Source: Gaiella sp.
GTDB taxonomy: Bacteria > Actinomycetota > Thermoleophilia > Gaiellales > Gaiellaceae
Reading direction: 5' to 3'
Assembly: GCA_027493885.1 (NCBI GenBank)
Contig: JAOSJZ010000001.1
Span: 1,488,001 to 1,552,000 of the forward strand
Length of the DNA: 64,000 nt
Shown here: positions 48,937-57,435 of the stretch, in pieces
Layout: every line of letters begins with the position of its first letter
Numbering within the stretch: the stretch's first letter is position 1
Made by a program: the position numbers and the translations under genes
The notes under the pieces: generated by a model
What the model was told of the DNA's origin: nothing
The model's input: the letters and a program-made list of their open reading frames with translations, nothing else
The model's database searches: none

Positions 48937-49599
48937 ATGCCGAAGATCGACGCTGCCACCGTCAGCGAACATCGCACCCGGAGGCTCGAGCTGCTGGTTT
49001 CAGCGGCCGAGGAGATCCTCGCCGAGGATGGCCTGGACGCACTCACCGCGGGGGCAGTCGCCCGCCGCGCAGGGCTCGCGCGCAACAGCCTCTACCGCTA
49101 CTTCGCGTCGATCGACGACCTCGTGGAGCTCGTCGTCACCCGCGGGTTCCCGCAGTGGGTCGAGGCCGTCGAGACCGCCGTCGCTGCGCAGTCGACTCCG
49201 CAAGGCCGCATCACGGCTTACGTCGAGTCCAGTCTGCGGCAGGCTGCTGAGAGCACGCACGGCTGGCGCAGCTCGCTCTCGAGAGCCTCTCTCTCGGACA
49301 CGGCGCGACGCCGCGTGCTCGACATGCACCTCCAGCTCCAGGCGATCGCACACGAGGCCTTCGCCGAGATCGACGCCGAGCACCCGGAGCTGCTGCTGAC
49401 GGTCGTCCAGTCATTGGTCGACGCCTGCACCCGCCGTATCGACGCCGGCGACGAACCCGACGTCGTCATCTCCTATGCCGTCGCGGCGACCGAACGGCTG
49501 CTCGAGCCCGCGACAGACGCTGTCAGCCCCCGCCCGCGAATCGGGAAGACCGTCCGGCCAGATGAACCCACCTCGATGCCGAACGACAAGGAGATGTGA
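48937..49599 (+). CDS. TetR-family transcriptional repressor
   Basis: 220 residues. DNA-binding domain at residues 15-62: RLELLVSAAEEILAEDGLDA and AVARRAGLARNSLYRYFAS (recognition helix). The C-terminal ligand domain is not recognised. Likely represses the divergent MMPL exporter through the 48853-48868 palindrome. ATG 48937. Confidence 0.9.
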   Translation: MPKIDAATVSEHRTRRLELLVSAAEEILAEDGLDALTAGAVARRAGLARNSLYRYFASIDDLVELVVTRGFPQWVEAVETAVAAQSTPQGRITAYVESSLRQAAESTHGWRSSLSRASLSDTARRRVLDMHLQLQAIAHEAFAEIDAEHPELLLTVVQSLVDACTRRIDAGDEPDVVISYAVAATERLLEPATDAVSPRPRIGKTVRPDEPTSMPNDKEM

Positions 49600-49610
49600 T
49601 GCGCGGCTCG

Positions 49611-49688
49611 CCGGGGACTGGCACCCGGAGGGTGCCTATCCCCGGTGGCGCGTTGTCCCTTGGGTCAGGCACCTACGGTGCCAGACCC
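49611..49688. repeat. REPIN-like pair of hairpins (family 3, copy 1)
   Basis: Hairpin A (49611-49645): CCGGGGACTGGCACCC / GGGTGCCTATCCCCGG with central mismatches. Hairpin B (49662-49688): GGGTCAGGCACC / GGTGCCAGACCC. The mid-stem mismatch of B is the mirror image of A, so the two are inverted copies, the defining arrangement of REPINs. It fills the gap between tetR and the amidotransferase gene. Confidence 0.75.
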
Positions 49689-49707
49689 CTTGGCTACAGT
49701 CGCCGCC

Positions 49708-50412
49708 ATGCGCGTCCTCTCCGTCGTCCACGACCCGGCCGTCACGGGTGGCGGCGGGATCTTCGAGCGCATCGTGATCGAGCGCGGCGACCACCTCGAC
49801 CGCTGGGTCGTGGCAGACGGAGACGCGGCCCCCGCCGACCCGGCGCGCTGGGACGTCCTCATGGTCTTCGGCGGGGCGATGCACCCCGACCAGGACGCCG
49901 AGCATCCCTGGCTCCGAAGCGAGGTGGAGTTCATCGAACGGGCGCTCGCCGAGGGAGTGCCCACGATCGGGGTCTGCCTGGGCTCGCAGCTGATCGCGCG
50001 GGCGGCGGGTGCGTGGGTCGGGCCCGCCGAGCAGCCAGAGGTCGGCTGGTTCAGCGTCGAGCTGAACGACGAAGGCACAGCGGATCCGGTGCTGGGTGTC
50101 GTCCCACGCCGGGTCGAAGCGTTCCAGTGGCACCACTACACCTTCGCGCTCCCGGAGGGCGCGGTCGAGCTCGCGTCGAGCGCGGCCGCGAAGCAGGCCT
50201 ACCGGCTCGGCGAGCGCGCCTGGGGCATCCAGTTCCACGCGGAGGTCGACCGGCGCATGCTCGACAGCTGGCTCCGCGAGGGCGCCTCCGAGCTCCCGAA
50301 GCCGATCGCACAGGTCCGGGACGACACCGACCGGCATCTTCGCGCCTGGAACGCGCACGGCCGAGCGCTCTGCCACGCGTTTCTCGACGAGGCGGGGCGT
50401 CTCAGCGCATAG
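49708..50412 (+). CDS. Class I glutamine amidotransferase-like protein
   Basis: 234 residues. Nucleophile elbow GVCLGSQLIARAAG and the His in WGIQFHAEVD give the GATase catalytic pair; EAFQWHHYTFALP is typical of the GMP-synthase-like stand-alone amidotransferases (GATase1_1, formerly YfeJ-like). The acceptor is not known. ATG 49708. It overlaps the rhodanese gene tail to tail by about 10 bp. Confidence 0.85.
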   Translation: MRVLSVVHDPAVTGGGGIFERIVIERGDHLDRWVVADGDAAPADPARWDVLMVFGGAMHPDQDAEHPWLRSEVEFIERALAEGVPTIGVCLGSQLIARAAGAWVGPAEQPEVGWFSVELNDEGTADPVLGVVPRRVEAFQWHHYTFALPEGAVELASSAAAKQAYRLGERAWGIQFHAEVDRRMLDSWLREGASELPKPIAQVRDDTDRHLRAWNAHGRALCHAFLDEAGRLSA

Positions 50413-50779
50413 AGCCGGTCTCGGCCGGCAGCGTGGCATCGCGCGACCACTCGTGCCACGAGCCGACGTAGTTCCGCGCCGCGTAGCCCGCCGCGGCAAG
50501 CACCTGGACGGCGAGCGCCGAGCGGCTACCCGAGTGGCAGTAGGCGATCACCTCTGCCCCCTCGGGCTCGCCGACGAGGCCGCGCACGGCGGCGGGGTCC
50601 CCCGCCAGCTCGAGCAGGCGGCCGAGCTCGACGCTCCTCGCGCCGGGGATGTGACCGGGCCGGGGATCGCACGGTGCGACGAGGTCCCCCGCGAACTCGT
50701 CGGCACGGCGGACGTCGAGCACGACGAGGCCCGGCTCGCCCAGCCGAGCCGCGAGCTCCCCGATCGCGACGTCGCTCAC
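50402..50779 (-). CDS. Rhodanese-like sulfurtransferase
   Basis: 125 residues, one rhodanese domain. The active-site loop AYCHSGSRSALAV holds the catalytic Cys; earlier LVVLDVRRADEFAGDLVA and GHIPGARSVEL are CH2A/CH2-type blocks. Possible persulfide carrier. GTG 50779 overlaps the GST stop by GTGA. Confidence 0.88.
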   Translation of the reverse strand: MSDVAIGELAARLGEPGLVVLDVRRADEFAGDLVAPCDPRPGHIPGARSVELGRLLELAGDPAAVRGLVGEPEGAEVIAYCHSGSRSALAVQVLAAAGYAARNYVGSWHEWSRDATLPAETGSMR

Positions 50780-51360
50780 GCTGCGAGCGAGGCGACCGTC
50801 TCGATCTCGGCCGCGACGGGCGGGCGCTCGGCGCAGCGGTCGAGCCAGCGGATGAGCGTGGGGTAGCCGTCGAGGGGGACACCCATCAGATCGCGCATCC
50901 GCAGGAGCCAGGGCAGGTACGCGACGTCGGCGAGGCCGAATGCAGCACCGGTCAGGAACGGCGTCCCGGCGAGGCGGTGGTCGAGGCCGGTGAGCGCGTG
51001 CGCGAGGCGCTCCTCCGCGCCGGCCTCCCCGCGCCGCACCGCGTAGTAGGGCTTGCCGAGATCGTCGAAGCGGAAGGCGAGGAGCCGCGCGGCCGCCCGC
51101 TCGCCCGGATCGGGCGGCAGGAGCGGCGGCTCCGGGTAGCGCTCCTCGAGGTACTCGTCGATCACCGAGGACTCCGGCAGCATCCACCCGCCGTCATCGA
51201 GGATCGGTACGCGGCCGTGCGGCGGGTTGTGCTCGAGGAGCCATGCGGGCCGGTTCGCGAGGTCGATCGTCACCGTCTCGTACGCCACGCCCTTCTCGCC
51301 GAGCGCGATGCGCACCCGGGCGCAGTACGGGCACCGCAGGGCGTCGTAGAGCGTCAGCAC
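50776..51360 (-). CDS. Glutathione S-transferase family protein
   Basis: 194 residues. The thioredoxin-like N-terminus LTLYDALRCPYCARVRIAL has a glutaredoxin-type CPYC, followed by GRVPIL and PESSVIDEYL (cis-Pro and ESS glutathione-site motifs), then an alpha-helical GST_C domain. Most actinobacteria lack glutathione, so the natural thiol substrate is uncertain. GTG start at 51360. Confidence 0.85.
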   Translation of the reverse strand: MLTLYDALRCPYCARVRIALGEKGVAYETVTIDLANRPAWLLEHNPPHGRVPILDDGGWMLPESSVIDEYLEERYPEPPLLPPDPGERAAARLLAFRFDDLGKPYYAVRRGEAGAEERLAHALTGLDHRLAGTPFLTGAAFGLADVAYLPWLLRMRDLMGVPLDGYPTLIRWLDRCAERPPVAAEIETVASLAA

Positions 51361-51369
51361 GATTCGAGG

Positions 51370-52353
51370 CTACCCGCGGGGGCCCGCGTGACCGTGCAGT
51401 GCGCCCTCGAGCCCGAGGACGGCCGCCAGCTCCGCGAGGATCTCGCGCGCCGGCGGCAGGTCGGCCGGCGAGGCCGCGGTCGGCGCCGCGTCGCGGACAC
51501 GTTGCGGATCGGCGCCCGTCAGCCGCGCCAGCACGGTGGGGTTCGCGGCCAGCCCGATCACGTCGCCCGGCGCGAGCGGCCCGTAGAACTCCGGTACCGA
51601 GAGATACTCGTCGACGATCCCGCCCCGGTCGAGCGCGACCATCCGCACGACCTCGTCCACCTCCAGGGAGAGCGCGACGACGACGGCGCCCATGCGCGAG
51701 GAGACCTCCCGCGCGAACCGGACGAGCGCGGTCGGGTCCTCGTCGGTCACCTCGTCGTAGACGGTCACCCAGCCGTTCCGCGGGCCGACCACCTGAGATG
51801 CGGCCGAGCCGATCCGCGGCGCGAACGCCCGCACCGCGCGCTCGACGTCGGCGACCGCATCGGTCTGGACGTGGAGGGAGGCGAACGACTCGGCGTGACG
51901 ACCCGGCGCCAGCCGCTCGCGGAGAGCCGCAACGGGCGCGACGAGGACGACGACGTCCTCCCCGAAGCCCCAGCGGTGGTAGACGGCTCGTGCGCCGGTG
52001 TTGGCAGCCGTCACCTCGAGGTCGAGATACTCGACCCCGCGCTCGGCCAGGGCTCCCACCACCGCGCTGACGAGCGCGGCCGCGACGCCGCCCCGGCGCG
52101 CGTCAGGGACGACGTAGAGGTCGGTGAGCCGGCCGAGGCGCGCACCCGTCTGCCGCGCGAGGGCGAAGCCGACGGCGGCTCCGTCGCTCTCGGCGAGGAA
52201 GGCGAGCCCCGCCTCGGCGATCTCGCGCACCTCCTCGAGCTCCTGCCCGGGATCGTGGTCGACGTGCGGCGGCGGCGGGACCTCGCGCTCGAACTCCCGC
52301 CAGAGGCGCTCGAGCGCCGGGAGGTCGTTGCGGGCGGCGGCGCGGATCTCCAC
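51370..52353 (-). CDS. GNAT-family N-acetyltransferase with C-terminal extension
   Basis: 327 residues. GNAT domain in the first ~150: LTDLYVVPDARRGGVAAALV contains the acetyl-CoA-binding R-x-x-G-x-A motif, and GARAVYHRWGF the end of the fold. The second ~170 residues (QTDAVADVERAVRAFAPRIG onwards) form a separate alpha/beta region seen with some actinobacterial GNATs. Substrate unknown. ATG 52353. Upstream, 52354-52557 holds no gene or signal that I recognise, only GC-rich proline/glycine-type sequence. Confidence 0.82.
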   Translation of the reverse strand: MEIRAAARNDLPALERLWREFEREVPPPPHVDHDPGQELEEVREIAEAGLAFLAESDGAAVGFALARQTGARLGRLTDLYVVPDARRGGVAAALVSAVVGALAERGVEYLDLEVTAANTGARAVYHRWGFGEDVVVLVAPVAALRERLAPGRHAESFASLHVQTDAVADVERAVRAFAPRIGSAASQVVGPRNGWVTVYDEVTDEDPTALVRFAREVSSRMGAVVVALSLEVDEVVRMVALDRGGIVDEYLSVPEFYGPLAPGDVIGLAANPTVLARLTGADPQRVRDAAPTAASPADLPPAREILAELAAVLGLEGALHGHAGPRG

Positions 52354-52557
52354 GCGCGCAAATGTAGTCCGAGCCGGCCCGGCGCCTTCCGCACGGGCCT
52401 TCCGCGCTCTATCCTTGAAGGAGCCCGGCGGCGGTCATCCCCCTCGGCCGTCGCCGGCACTCTTCCCCTGCAGTCCGCGACGAGGTCGCCGGCCGGGCCC
52501 TTGCCGGGCGACGGCTTGCCGCCGCCGCTCGGTGTCGGCGGGACGACCGCGGCAGCG

Positions 52558-53184
52558 TCATGCGAGCGAGCGCCCGACCTCGGCGAGGTCGTCGAACGGC
52601 TCGAAGGCGACGCCCTGCTCGCCGAGCCACTCCGCGAGGCCGTCGCGCGCGAAGCGCAGCTCGGCGGCGAGCGCCACGCAGCGGTCGGAGTAGCCGTCGC
52701 CCGCGTAGGCGAACCGCCCGAGACCGGCAACCGCGCTCCGCTTGCACCGCTCGCCGCAGACGCCGCAGACCGGGCCCTCGGCAAACGAGGCGCTCCAGCC
52801 GGCGGGACCGTCCGCGACGTGGTTCGCGACGACCCGCACGCGCACGCCCTCTCTCCCGAGGACCGGCTCGATCAGCTCGAGGAACCCGGACGAGACGATC
52901 AGCGGATCGTGCGAGGCGGCGAGCTCCCGGAAGCCGCGGCGCACGCGGACGTGCTCGACGAGCCATGCGCGCACCTCCCGAAGCGGCGCGGTGATGGTCG
53001 CCATCTCGGCGGCGATCACCTCGTCGAGCGTCATCGTCCGCCCCAGCGCCCGCTCGTGCGCGGCGAACACCTCGAGGTCGCCGAAGCGCTCGATCGCCAT
53101 GTGCAGCGTGTCGCGCTCGGTCACCGTGCCGTCCCAGTCGAGGACGAGCGGGAGCCGGCGCGCGAGCTTGTCTCGACCCGGCAC
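52558..53184 (-). CDS. HAD-IB phosphatase, MtnX/SerB-like
   Basis: 208 residues. Motif I LVLDWDGTVTERDTL, motif II IVSSGFLELI, motif IV YAGDGYSDRCVAL. The cap region contains a CGVCGERCKR cysteine cluster that could bind metal. Similar to 2-hydroxy-3-keto-5-methylthiopentenyl-1-phosphate or phosphoserine phosphatases, but no methionine-salvage genes are nearby. ATG 53184, 8 bp after fabL. Confidence 0.82.
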   Translation of the reverse strand: MPGRDKLARRLPLVLDWDGTVTERDTLHMAIERFGDLEVFAAHERALGRTMTLDEVIAAEMATITAPLREVRAWLVEHVRVRRGFRELAASHDPLIVSSGFLELIEPVLGREGVRVRVVANHVADGPAGWSASFAEGPVCGVCGERCKRSAVAGLGRFAYAGDGYSDRCVALAAELRFARDGLAEWLGEQGVAFEPFDDLAEVGRSLA

Positions 53185-53192
53185 GAGCGTTG

Positions 53193-53930
53193 TCAGCGCG
53201 CGGGCAGGGACCAGCCGCCGTCGATCACGAGCGTCTGGCCGCGGATCATCTCGGCGTCGGGCGAGCAGAGGAACGCGACGACGCCGGCGACGTCTTCCGG
53301 GGTCACGAGCCGTCCCGCCGGGTTGCCTTCGCCCGACGTGAGCATCTCCTCGCGGTTCGGAAAGTGGGTGAGCGCCCCGGTCTCGACGACGCCGGCCGAG
53401 ACGGCGTTCACGCGGATTCCGCGCGGTGCGAGCTCGACGGCGAGGTAGCGGACGAGCGCCTCGAGCGCGGCCTTCGACGTGCCGACGAGCGAGTAGTTCT
53501 CGAGCACGCGCACCGACCCGAGGCTCGAGACGCCGACGATCGACGATCCGGGGGACATCGCGGGAGCGGCGATCCGCGTCAGCGAGAGGAGCGCCCGCGC
53601 GTTGGCGTTGAGCGTCCAGTCCCAGTGCTTGTCCTCGGTCTCGAGCGCGGGCCGGATCACCCCCGTGGCGGCGTTGTGGACGAGGACGTCGAGGGGCCCG
53701 AGCGCGGCGACCTGCTCCGCGACGCGCGACGAGGTGACGTTGCCGCGGACGAGGACGGGCTCCGTCCCGAGCGCGCGGAGCTCCTCCGCCGTCTCCTCGG
53801 CGGCCGCGTCGGCGCGGAAGTAGCCGATCGCGACGGCGGACGCGCCCTCGCGCGCAAGGCGAAGGGCGATCGCCCTCCCGATGCCGCGCGACCCTCCGGT
53901 GACGAGGACCCGGCGCCCGGGCGCGCTCAC
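53193..53930 (-). CDS. fabL: Enoyl-[acyl-carrier-protein] reductase, FabL type
   Basis: 245 residues. SDR fold with TGGSRGIGRAIALRLA and NNA-equivalent VHNAATGVIRPALE. The segments EDKHWDWTLNANARALL, SSLGSVRVLENYSLVGTSKA (Tyr-x6-Lys type catalytic pair), ALEALVRYLAVELAPRGIRV, THFPNREEML and EMIRGQTLVIDGGWSL correspond block by block to Bacillus subtilis FabL. It reduces enoyl-ACP in fatty-acid elongation with NADPH. ATG 53930 overlaps the upstream small gene (ATGA). Confidence 0.85.
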   Translation of the reverse strand: MSAPGRRVLVTGGSRGIGRAIALRLAREGASAVAIGYFRADAAAEETAEELRALGTEPVLVRGNVTSSRVAEQVAALGPLDVLVHNAATGVIRPALETEDKHWDWTLNANARALLSLTRIAAPAMSPGSSIVGVSSLGSVRVLENYSLVGTSKAALEALVRYLAVELAPRGIRVNAVSAGVVETGALTHFPNREEMLTSGEGNPAGRLVTPEDVAGVVAFLCSPDAEMIRGQTLVIDGGWSLPAR

Positions 53931-54208
53931 CGCTCGCCGCGCGGCAGCGGCTGCGATGCGGGCGCCGACGACGGAATCGTTCCCCAGCCGATTCGCTGCC
54001 GGGACTCCGGCTCGGAGTTCTCCGCCTTCGTCGAGGCGTAGCCGAGGCGGTCGAGCAGCTCCAGCTTGGCCTCGCCGTAGCGGCGCACCGGGTCGTCGGC
54101 GGGCAGGCCGGCGATCGCCTCGCCGACGCGCGCGCGGATCTGGAAGGCGAAATGCGGCGTCGCGGGGCCGACGAGGGCGTCGATGTCGTCGGTGGTCGGC
54201 TCGCTCAT
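53927..54208 (-). CDS. Small hypothetical protein, 93 aa
   Basis: Not recognised. Soluble, with an amphipathic region RARVGEAIAGLPADDPVRRY and GEAKLELLDRLGYAS; no membrane segment. ATG 54208, stop overlapping the fabL ATG (ATGA), so it is likely translated together with fabL. Divergent from the EamA gene with 37 bp between. Confidence 0.65.
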   Translation of the reverse strand: MSEPTTDDIDALVGPATPHFAFQIRARVGEAIAGLPADDPVRRYGEAKLELLDRLGYASTKAENSEPESRQRIGWGTIPSSAPASQPLPRGER

Positions 54209-54245
54209 CGGCCCGCGAAGCCTACCCGCCTGTAGCGTCGCCGGG

Positions 54246-55202
54246 ATGCGGCGCCCGTCGACAGTCGAGGTGATGCTCCTCACGACGATCGGGCTCTGGT
54301 CGCTCAACCTGACGGTCTCGAGGGTGATCCTCACGCACGGGTTCCAGCCACTCGCGTACGCGAGCGTCCGGTACGGCCTCGCGGCGGTCGTGGTCGTCTC
54401 GCTCGCGCTGCTCGTCGAGCGGTCCCTCCGCCTGCACCGGCGCGACCTCCCGCTCGCCGCCGTCGCAGCGCTGCTCCTCTACGTGAACCAGCTCGGCTTC
54501 GTCTCCGCGCTCGACCGCACGTCTGCCTCCGTCCTCGGGCTGATCCTCGGCGCGACCCCGATCTTCGCGGCGCTGGCCGGCGTCGCGCTCGGTACCGAGA
54601 CGCTTCCCTCGCGCTTCTGGGCCGGGGCCGTCCTCTCCTTCGCCGGGGTCGCGCTGGTCGCGCTCGGGTCCGGCGGCGAGGTGTCCGGCGACCTCGGCGG
54701 CGTCCTCCTCGGCGTCCTCACGGCCGCGTCCTGGGCCGGCTACTCGATGGCCGTGACGCCGCTCATGCAGCAGTACTCGGCGCGACGGATCAGCGCGGTC
54801 GTCCTCGCGGGAGCCTGGGTGCCGATCACGCTGACGGCGATGCCGCAGGTGGCGGGCCAGGAGTGGGGCCTCGGCTGGGAGATCTGGGCGCTCCTGGTGT
54901 TCGCGACGCTCGGGCCGCTCGTCCTGACGAACGAGCTGTGGTTCAGGTCGCTCGACCGGATCGGGCCGGCACGGGCGACGCTGGCGTCGAACCTGATGCC
55001 GTTCCTCGGCGCGGCGATCGCCGTCCTGCTGCTCTCCGAGCGACTCGCGCCGATCGAGCTCGTGGGCGGCGCCTTCATCGGGGCGGGGATTCTCGTCGCG
55101 CGCCGGCGCGGCACCCCTCGCCACCCTCCGAGTAGCGTTCTCGGCACGTGTCGCCGCTCCGCCGCACCGCGTTGGCCTCGGTCGCCGCCGCGATCGGGCT
55201 GA
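54246..55202 (+). CDS. EamA/DMT-superfamily transporter
   Basis: About 318 residues, ten transmembrane helices in two EamA repeats (TTIGLWSLNLTVSRVIL at the start; LLGVLTAASWAGYSMAV at the second repeat). Such proteins export amino acids or metabolites. ATG 54246. Its tail overlaps the start of the CDF gene by 55 bp; the last ~20 residues are poor in hydrophobic residues and may be an artefact of a missed stop. Confidence 0.88.
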   Translation: MRRPSTVEVMLLTTIGLWSLNLTVSRVILTHGFQPLAYASVRYGLAAVVVVSLALLVERSLRLHRRDLPLAAVAALLLYVNQLGFVSALDRTSASVLGLILGATPIFAALAGVALGTETLPSRFWAGAVLSFAGVALVALGSGGEVSGDLGGVLLGVLTAASWAGYSMAVTPLMQQYSARRISAVVLAGAWVPITLTAMPQVAGQEWGLGWEIWALLVFATLGPLVLTNELWFRSLDRIGPARATLASNLMPFLGAAIAVLLLSERLAPIELVGGAFIGAGILVARRRGTPRHPPSSVLGTCRRSAAPRWPRSPPRSG

Positions 55203-56491
55203 TCGCGATCAAGCTGGCCACGGGTCTGGCGGCCGGCAGTCTCGGCTTCGTCGCCGAGGCCGCGCATTCGGGCACCGACCTGGTGGCGGCGCTGCTCACC
55301 CTCTTCGCGGTGGGGATCGCGACGAAGCCGGCCGACGACGCGCACCTCTACGGGCACGGCAAGGTGGAGCACCTCGCTGCGCTCGCCGAGGCCGCGTTCC
55401 TGGTGCTCGTCTCGCTCGTCGTGGCCGGCCTCGCCGTGGCGCGCCTCGCTGGATGGCTCGAGCTCGACGTGGAGCCCGCGTGGTGGGCGTTTGCCGCCGC
55501 TCTCCTCGTGATCGCGATCGACGTCTCGCGCACCGTCGTCTCGTACCGGAGCGCGCGCCGCTACAGGAGCCCAGCGCTCCACTCGAACGCCCTTCACTTC
55601 GGCGCGGACCTGCTCGGCACGGTCGCCGTGCTCGCAGGGCTCGTCGCCGCCCGGGCCGGGTTCCCGGAGGGAGACTCGATCGCCGCGCTCTTCGTGGCGG
55701 CGCTCGTGGTGGCGGCCGCGACACGACTGATCGGGCGCAACGTCGACGTGCTCATGGACCGGGCGCCTGCGGACGCTGTCGACGCGGCGCGTGAGGCGAT
55801 CAACCGGCTCGAGCCGCCCGTCGCCGTCCGGCGGCTGCGGCTGCGCCAGGCGGGCGGGCGCACGTTCGCCGACGTCGTGATCGGCGTCTCGCCCGGCGCG
55901 GCGGTCGGCCAGGGGCATGCGGTCGCCGATCGCGTCGAGGCGGCCGTCCAGCGCGCCTTGCCGGAGAGCGACGTCGTCGTGCACGTCGAGCCCACCGGCC
56001 GCGAGACGGAGCTGCGCGAGCGGGTACGGGCGGCCGCGATGACCGTCTCTTACGTGCGCGAGCTCCACGACCTCTCGCTCATCGAGACCGACCAGGGCCT
56101 CCAGGCGTCGCTCCACCTGAAGCTCCCGGGCGACCTCGACCTCGCCGCCGCGCACGCACTCGCCGAGCAGGTCGAGCGGGCAATCGAGCGGGACGTCCCC
56201 GAGGTGCGCGCGGTCCTGACGCACCTCGAGCCCCTCGCCGACCGGTCTCCCGGGTCCGTGCGGACGAGCGACCTCGCCGAGATCGAGCGCGAGATCGTCC
56301 AGCTGACCGGCGCACCGCCACGCGAGCTCCGCGCGCTCGAGACGGGTCAGGGGCTCGTCGTGCTGATCACGCTCGCGCTCGACGGCGGGACGAGCCTGCG
56401 AGATGCGCACGACGGGGCGACGGCAGTGTCGGAGCAGATCCGCGCCGCCCTCCCGGGGATCGCCGACGTCGTCGTCCACACCGAGCCGTAG
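55148..56491 (+). CDS. Cation diffusion facilitator with three tandem C-terminal domains
   Basis: 447 residues. Six transmembrane helices in the first 200; the metal site is H40-x3-D44 (AEAAHSGTDLV) and H150-x3-D154 (NALHFGADLLG), a Zn/Cd-type HD-HD arrangement, with LYGHGKVEHL after helix 2. The cytoplasmic part holds three ZT_dimer-like repeats, about 206-282, 292-362 and 376-447, each ending in a VxVHxEP or LTHLEP strand; most CDFs have only one. GTG 55148. Confidence 0.9.
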   Translation: MSPLRRTALASVAAAIGLIAIKLATGLAAGSLGFVAEAAHSGTDLVAALLTLFAVGIATKPADDAHLYGHGKVEHLAALAEAAFLVLVSLVVAGLAVARLAGWLELDVEPAWWAFAAALLVIAIDVSRTVVSYRSARRYRSPALHSNALHFGADLLGTVAVLAGLVAARAGFPEGDSIAALFVAALVVAAATRLIGRNVDVLMDRAPADAVDAAREAINRLEPPVAVRRLRLRQAGGRTFADVVIGVSPGAAVGQGHAVADRVEAAVQRALPESDVVVHVEPTGRETELRERVRAAAMTVSYVRELHDLSLIETDQGLQASLHLKLPGDLDLAAAHALAEQVERAIERDVPEVRAVLTHLEPLADRSPGSVRTSDLAEIEREIVQLTGAPPRELRALETGQGLVVLITLALDGGTSLRDAHDGATAVSEQIRAALPGIADVVVHTEP

Positions 56492-56497
56492 CCGCGA

Positions 56498-57406
56498 CTA
56501 CCGGCCGGGCACGAGCCGGCCCACCATGTCGCGGGCGACGTAGCCGGCCACTTTCGGGTTCTCCTGCAGCCTGCGGAGCGAGTACTCGTACCAGCGCTTC
56601 CCGTAGGGCACGTAGACCCGGAGCAGATGCCCGGCAGCCGCGAGCTCGCGCCCTCGGTCGATGCGGACGCCGAGGAGCATCTGGAACTCGTACGCATCCG
56701 GCCCGAGCCCCTGCACGCGCTCGAGCGAGCGCTCGAGCAGCCACTCGTCGTGCGTCGCGATCGCCGTGCGGCAGCCGGCCTCGAGGAGCGCGTCGAGGCA
56801 GGCGACGAAGCTCTTGCGGATCACGTCGGGCTCCTGGAAGGCGATCGACGACGGCTCGAGATAGATGCCCTTGCAGAGACGGACGCTCGGGCGCAGGTCG
56901 GCGAGCGCGGCGATGTCGTCGAGCGTCCGCCGGAGCGCGGCCTGCAGGACGATGCCGACCTCCCCGTGACCGCCCGCGCGGAGGGCGCGGTACAGCTCGA
57001 GCGTGTCGTCCGTCATGCTCGAGTCCTCCATGTCGATGCGGACGAAGATGCCCCGCTCCGAGGCGTCGCGCAGCACACGCTCGGTCAGCGACCGGCAGAG
57101 GGCCATGTCGACCTTCGCCCCGAGCGCCGTCAGCTTGACCGACACGTTCGCGGCGAGACCGTCGTGCTCGATCGCCTCGAGCGCGTCGTGGTAGGCACGG
57201 GCGATCGCCTCCGCCTCGTCCGGCCGGGTCACCTCCTCGCCGAGTACGTCGACCGTCGCCTCGATGCCCGCCGCGGTCAGCCCGGCGACGACGCGTCGCG
57301 CGTCCCCGAGCGTCTCGCCCGCGATGTAGGGCGCCGCGACGCGGCGGACGACCCCTCGCGGGACGACGGGCAGCAGCCGGACGACGGCGTGGTCGAAGAC
57401 CTTCAC
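56498..57406 (-). CDS. Proline dehydrogenase
   Basis: 302 residues. FAD-dependent oxidation of proline to pyrroline-5-carboxylate. Conserved TIM-barrel blocks: NVSVKLTALGAKVD, VRIDMEDSSMTDDTLEL, VRLCKGIYLEPSSIAF, AIATHDEWLL, YEFQMLLGVR and YVPYGKRWYEYSLRRL, the last carrying the proline-binding arginines. Monofunctional, as in Gram-positives; no P5C dehydrogenase nearby. GTG 57406 gives the family start (VFDHAVVRLLPVVP). Confidence 0.93.
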   Translation of the reverse strand: MKVFDHAVVRLLPVVPRGVVRRVAAPYIAGETLGDARRVVAGLTAAGIEATVDVLGEEVTRPDEAEAIARAYHDALEAIEHDGLAANVSVKLTALGAKVDMALCRSLTERVLRDASERGIFVRIDMEDSSMTDDTLELYRALRAGGHGEVGIVLQAALRRTLDDIAALADLRPSVRLCKGIYLEPSSIAFQEPDVIRKSFVACLDALLEAGCRTAIATHDEWLLERSLERVQGLGPDAYEFQMLLGVRIDRGRELAAAGHLLRVYVPYGKRWYEYSLRRLQENPKVAGYVARDMVGRLVPGR

Positions 57407-57435
57407 GAGCGCGATCCTATTCGCGCATGAAGCCA

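Noticed and set aside
52354..52557. Possible small gene in the gap upstream of the GNAT gene
   Set aside because: Translations are Pro/Gly/Arg-rich without recognisable motifs or a good start; nothing can be supported.
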